This document shows positions 61,090 through 64,000 of a stretch of 64,000 nucleotides of DNA, in pieces (positions within the stretch are counted from its first letter, which is position 1; the number at the start of each line of letters is the position of its first letter). Source of the stretch: Mesorhizobium neociceri (lineage in GTDB: Bacteria > Pseudomonadota > Alphaproteobacteria > Rhizobiales > Rhizobiaceae); contig NZ_JACDTY010000024.1 in NCBI RefSeq assembly GCF_013520985.1, positions 22,762-86,761 on the forward strand. The letters are read 5' to 3'. The notes under the pieces are model-generated. The model saw nothing but the letters and a program-made list of their open reading frames with translations, was not told the DNA's origin and did not search any database. Both the position numbers and the translations under genes were made by a program.

Positions 61090-61311
61090 CTAAAAATCGG
61101 TTGCCAGGCCCTTCACCTCCCAGTCGCCGTAGCGGCCGGGTTCGTTTCCGCCACGGCCGCCGATTTCCTTCGGCAGCACCGCTTCCTTCTGGCGATACTC
61201 CTCACGGCGCGCCTTGGCTTCGGCCAGCGCGCGGCTGGCGGCCGGCGTCAGGTCCTTCTGCGGCGCACCGGCATCCCGGTCGGCATCGGCTTTGCTGGTT
61301 TCGTCGGTCAT
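61090..61311 (-). CDS. DUF1674 / succinate dehydrogenase assembly factor 4-like protein
   Basis: 73 residues. The C-terminal half has LPKEIGGRGGNEPGRYGDWEVKGLATDF, the DUF1674/SDHAF4 signature. Eukaryotic and bacterial relatives bind the flavinated SdhA subunit before complex II assembly. The N-terminal half is charged and probably disordered. Divergent from htpX. Confidence 0.88.
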   Translation of the reverse strand: MTDETSKADADRDAGAPQKDLTPAASRALAEAKARREEYRQKEAVLPKEIGGRGGNEPGRYGDWEVKGLATDF

Positions 61312-61416
61312 GCGATAGTCCCGGCGGATTGAAACGAACGGTGGCGTTTCCCATCATATAGCGATGATGACACCCGGATCGACCCCTTTTTACCACGGCC
61401 GCAAACGGAGCAAACG

Positions 61417-62448
61417 ATGAGCACGCTACGCACCGCCATGCTGCTGGCCGCGATGACGGCGCTGTTTATGGGCGTCGGCTTTCTGATCGGCGGCACTGGC
61501 GGCATGATGATCGCCTTTGTGGTCGCCGCCGGCACCAATCTGTTCAGCTACTGGAACGCCGACAAGATGGTGCTGTCGATGAACCACGCCGTCGAAGTCG
61601 ACGCCAGGAATGCGCCCGAATTTTACGCCATCGTCGAGGCGCTGGCCAAGCAGGCCGGCCTGCCGATGCCGAAGACCTATCTGATCGACAACCCACAGCC
61701 GAACGCCTTCGCCACCGGCCGCAACCCCGAAAACGCCGCCGTGGCGGCCTCGACCGGCCTGCTGGAGCGCCTCTCGCATGAGGAGGTGGCGGCCGTCATG
61801 GCACATGAGCTCGCCCATATCCAGCACCGCGACACGCTGACCATGACCATCGTCGCGACACTCGCCGGCGCCATCTCCATGCTCGGCAATTTCGCCTTCT
61901 TCTTCGGCGGCAGCCGCGACAACAACAATCCGTTCGGCTTTGTCGGCGTGCTGGTGGCGATGCTGGTGGCGCCGTTCGCCGCCATGATCGTGCAGATGGC
62001 GGTCAGCCGCACACGCGAATACGAGGCCGACCGGCGCGGCGCCGAAATCGTTGGAAATCCGCTTTGGCTGGCATCAGCGCTTGACAAGATCGCCCGCGGC
62101 GCCGAACGCATCCGCAACCCGGATGCTGAGCGCAACCCTGCGACTGCGCATCTGTTCATCATCAATCCCCTTCACGGCGAGCGCATGGACAGCCTGTTTT
62201 CGACCCACCCGAACACCGACAACCGGATCGCCGCGCTACAGGCGATGGCGCGCGACATGGCAGGCCGCTCCAGCCAGCCCGTACCGCGCCAGGCGCCGAC
62301 GCCGGAGCCCACCGAAGAATTGCAAGCCGATGGCCAGCAAGGCCCATGGGGCAAGCCGGCGCAGCCCGAGCCGCCGGCTGAGTCGGCCAAGCCAAAATCC
62401 AATCCGTGGGGCCGCAACCCGACCGGACCCAAAGGTCCGTGGTCGTGA
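61417..62448 (+). CDS. htpX: Membrane zinc metalloprotease HtpX
   Basis: 343 residues. Two N-terminal membrane segments, then the zinc site AAVMAHELAHIQHRDT (HExxH) and a third ligand Glu in TREYEADRRGAE, with two more membrane segments between. It degrades misfolded membrane proteins. The C-terminal ~55 residues are a Pro/Gln-rich tail beyond the usual domain. GGAG lies 6 bases before the ATG. Its stop overlaps the start of the next gene. Confidence 0.96.
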   Translation: MSTLRTAMLLAAMTALFMGVGFLIGGTGGMMIAFVVAAGTNLFSYWNADKMVLSMNHAVEVDARNAPEFYAIVEALAKQAGLPMPKTYLIDNPQPNAFATGRNPENAAVAASTGLLERLSHEEVAAVMAHELAHIQHRDTLTMTIVATLAGAISMLGNFAFFFGGSRDNNNPFGFVGVLVAMLVAPFAAMIVQMAVSRTREYEADRRGAEIVGNPLWLASALDKIARGAERIRNPDAERNPATAHLFIINPLHGERMDSLFSTHPNTDNRIAALQAMARDMAGRSSQPVPRQAPTPEPTEELQADGQQGPWGKPAQPEPPAESAKPKSNPWGRNPTGPKGPWS

Positions 62449-63821
62449 GCGAAGCCAGAGGCCGGCCCGCACACTCAGGCAATCGCGAAAACAGCTCGGA
62501 CGAATCCGTCGCCGGCCTCGCCGCGCGCAAGGCGGCGACGCGGCTGCTGGCCGCCGTCATCGATGCGAGGACGCCGCTCGACGGGCTGACAGATCACGAG
62601 AACGGCCATCCGCAATACAAGGCGCTCGACCTGCGCGACCGCGGCCTGGTGCGCGCCATACTGGTGACCGCGCTGCGCTACCGCATGACCATTGCCGGGC
62701 TCCTCGCCCGCCGCCTCGAAAAGCCGCTGCCGCCCAACGCCACGGCTCTGTCGCACATATTGCATGTCGCGGCGGCGCAGATACTGTTCCTCGACATCCC
62801 CGACAGCGCCGCCGTCGATTTGGCTGTGACCCACGCCAAGTCCGACCCGCGCACGCAGCGCTTTTCCGGCCTCGTCAACGGCGTTCTGCGCACACTGGCG
62901 CGGGCCAAGGACACGGAGCTGCCGGCAGCACTTGCCGCCACCGACGAAGCGCCAAAGTGGTTCACCGACCGGTTGAAGGCCGCCTTTGGCGCCGACAAGA
63001 CGACGCAGATTCTTGCCGCTCACCGGATCGAGACGCCAGTCGACTTCACGGTCAAGGCCGATCCCGAACTCTGGGCCGAAAAGCTCGGCGGAATCGTGCT
63101 GCCGACCGGCACGATCCGGGTGGAAAAGCTCAGCGCCTCCGTCACCGAACTGCCCGGCTTCGGTGAAGGCGCCTGGTGGGTCCAGGACGCCGCCGCCAGT
63201 TTTCCAGCGCGGCTGTTCGGCGATGTCAAAGGATTGCGCGTCGCCGACCTCTGCGCCGCCCCGGGCGGCAAGACCGCCCAGCTGATCCTTGCCGGCGCAA
63301 AAGTCACCGCCGTGGACACCTCGAAAAACCGGCTGGCGCGGCTGACGCAAAATCTCGAGCGGCTCGGCCTGTCCGCCGAAATCGTCCAGGCCGATCTGCT
63401 GAAATACCAGCCAACAGAGCTGTTCGACGCCGTGCTGCTCGACGCGCCCTGCTCTTCCACCGGCACGGTGCGACGCCACCCCGACGTGCCGTGGACGAAA
63501 ACAATGGCTGACGTCGAAAAGCTTGCCGACCTGCAGGCAAAGCTGCTCGCCCGCGCCGTTACTTTGGTCAAACCGGGCGGTCGGATTGTTTTTTCCAACT
63601 GTTCGCTCGACCCGATCGAAGGCGAGGATCTCTACCGCGCCTTTCTGGCCGCGGACAAAAACATCGCTGACGATCCGTTGCAGCCGGGCGAAATCGCCGG
63701 CTTCGATGCCTTCCTGACCAGCCAAGGCACGCTACGCACCACACCAGCCGATCTCGATCTCGGCTCGCTCGGAATTTCCGGCCTCGACGGCTTCTTCGCC
63801 GCCCGCATGCGGCGTGTCTAG
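62445..63821 (+). CDS. RsmB/NOP-family RNA (cytosine-5) methyltransferase
   Basis: 458 residues from GTG 62445, overlapping the htpX stop by three bases (GTGA), implying translational coupling. An N-terminal NusB-like helical domain (about 25-150) precedes the Rossmann core: LCAAPGGKTAQLILAGAKV (SAM site), LLDAPCSSTGTVRRHPD and the catalytic Cys in VFSNCSLDPIEGE. This is the architecture of RsmB, which methylates 16S rRNA C967. The specific target here is inferred. Confidence 0.92.
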   Translation: MSEARGRPAHSGNRENSSDESVAGLAARKAATRLLAAVIDARTPLDGLTDHENGHPQYKALDLRDRGLVRAILVTALRYRMTIAGLLARRLEKPLPPNATALSHILHVAAAQILFLDIPDSAAVDLAVTHAKSDPRTQRFSGLVNGVLRTLARAKDTELPAALAATDEAPKWFTDRLKAAFGADKTTQILAAHRIETPVDFTVKADPELWAEKLGGIVLPTGTIRVEKLSASVTELPGFGEGAWWVQDAAASFPARLFGDVKGLRVADLCAAPGGKTAQLILAGAKVTAVDTSKNRLARLTQNLERLGLSAEIVQADLLKYQPTELFDAVLLDAPCSSTGTVRRHPDVPWTKTMADVEKLADLQAKLLARAVTLVKPGGRIVFSNCSLDPIEGEDLYRAFLAADKNIADDPLQPGEIAGFDAFLTSQGTLRTTPADLDLGSLGISGLDGFFAARMRRV

Positions 63822-63845
63822 CGCCGAAGGCGGGCTGAGATTCAG

Positions 63846-63904
63846 GTCAGGCCGCGTCGAAAATGGCGGCTTCCGAGAACCGGAGCGGAGCGTACTCAAG
63901 TACG
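63846..63904. repeat. REP-like intergenic repeat
   Basis: A GC-rich stretch after the RsmB gene ends in the perfect palindrome CGTACT-CA-AGTACG (63891-63904). The GGCTTCCGAGAACCGGAGCG stretch before it matches my memory of a dispersed mesorhizobial intergenic element; the match needs a search. Confidence 0.5.
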
Positions 63905-64000
63905 TGTTGGGGTGGACGGCCCCCGACGGCATCGCAATGTGCCAGAATGAGGTCGTTGCAAATCTCAATCAAGGAGACCGTCCGTGGATAAGATTATTCG
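63905..64000 (+). mobile_element. Left end of a probable IS110-family insertion sequence (runs off window)
   Basis: Directly after the palindrome comes an ~80-base non-coding stretch, then AAGGAG (63971-63976) and GTG 63984 opening a frame that begins (M)DKIIR before the window ends. Rhizobial IS110 transposases commonly start M(D/E)KIIRIGMD, and IS110 elements have a non-coding end and often sit in or beside REP-type palindromes. Only six codons are visible, so the call rests on short evidence. The non-coding end would be the place of a bridge RNA. Confidence 0.45.

Overview
The window looks like chromosomal DNA of a Mesorhizobium-type alphaproteobacterium (Hyphomicrobiales). This rests on high GC with typical rhizobial codon use, an L21 protein with an Ala/Lys/Glu linker and extra C-terminal domain, an Ala/Lys/Pro-rich N-terminal tail on the F1 beta subunit, an F1 operon (atpHAGDC) separate from F0 and close to priA, the leuS-lptE pair, and several intergenic palindromes of the kind common in rhizobia. 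Genus is an inference; order-level placement is firmer.

Layout. 1-2122: end of a ribosomal block (a GNAT gene cut by the window edge, rpmA, rplU) and a tRNA-Ser(CGA). 2123-5036: an AT-richer accessory patch beside the tRNA, holding one SIR2-like/P-loop NTPase gene of defence type that is broken by two single-base frameshifts. 5037-22000: a GGDEF-EAL signalling protein, a methyltransferase, an SDR/AraC pair, a three-gene muralytic cassette (GH25 lysozyme, membrane protein, second lysozyme-like protein), a Tat-exported hydrolase, an Ohr/OsmC peroxidase, a two-component system, small conserved unknowns and recQ. 22043-30834: a uronate/pectin-fragment catabolic locus with one long minus-strand operon (uxaC, TRAP transporter dctPQM, a FadR-type GntR regulator, kduI, kduD, kdgF) and divergent uxuB, with a likely operator palindrome between them.

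30858-45055: housekeeping genes, namely signal peptidase I, F1 ATP synthase, an Asp/Glu racemase-like protein, priA, transaldolase, lptE and leuS. 45203-52863: a YggS protein, a Phd/VapC-like toxin-antitoxin pair, two aldo/keto reductases, a LysR/MFS divergent pair, an exported SGNH hydrolase and a Usg-like protein. 53172-64000: acs, a MOSC protein, a cyclopropane fatty-acid synthase, an orphan 23-codon gene with a perfect 14-nt match to the 16S rRNA tail, a TadG-like vWA protein, a transglutaminase-like protein, a HAD phosphatase, an SdhAF4-type protein, htpX and an RsmB-like rRNA methyltransferase. The last ~100 bases look like the left end of an IS110-type insertion sequence next to a palindromic repeat.

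Most genes are ordinary chromosomal genes. The points most worth a second look are the broken SIR2-NTPase gene beside tRNA-Ser, the orphan mini-gene at 57438-57632, the prophage-free muralytic cassette at 10462-12678, and the IS110-like end at the right border.
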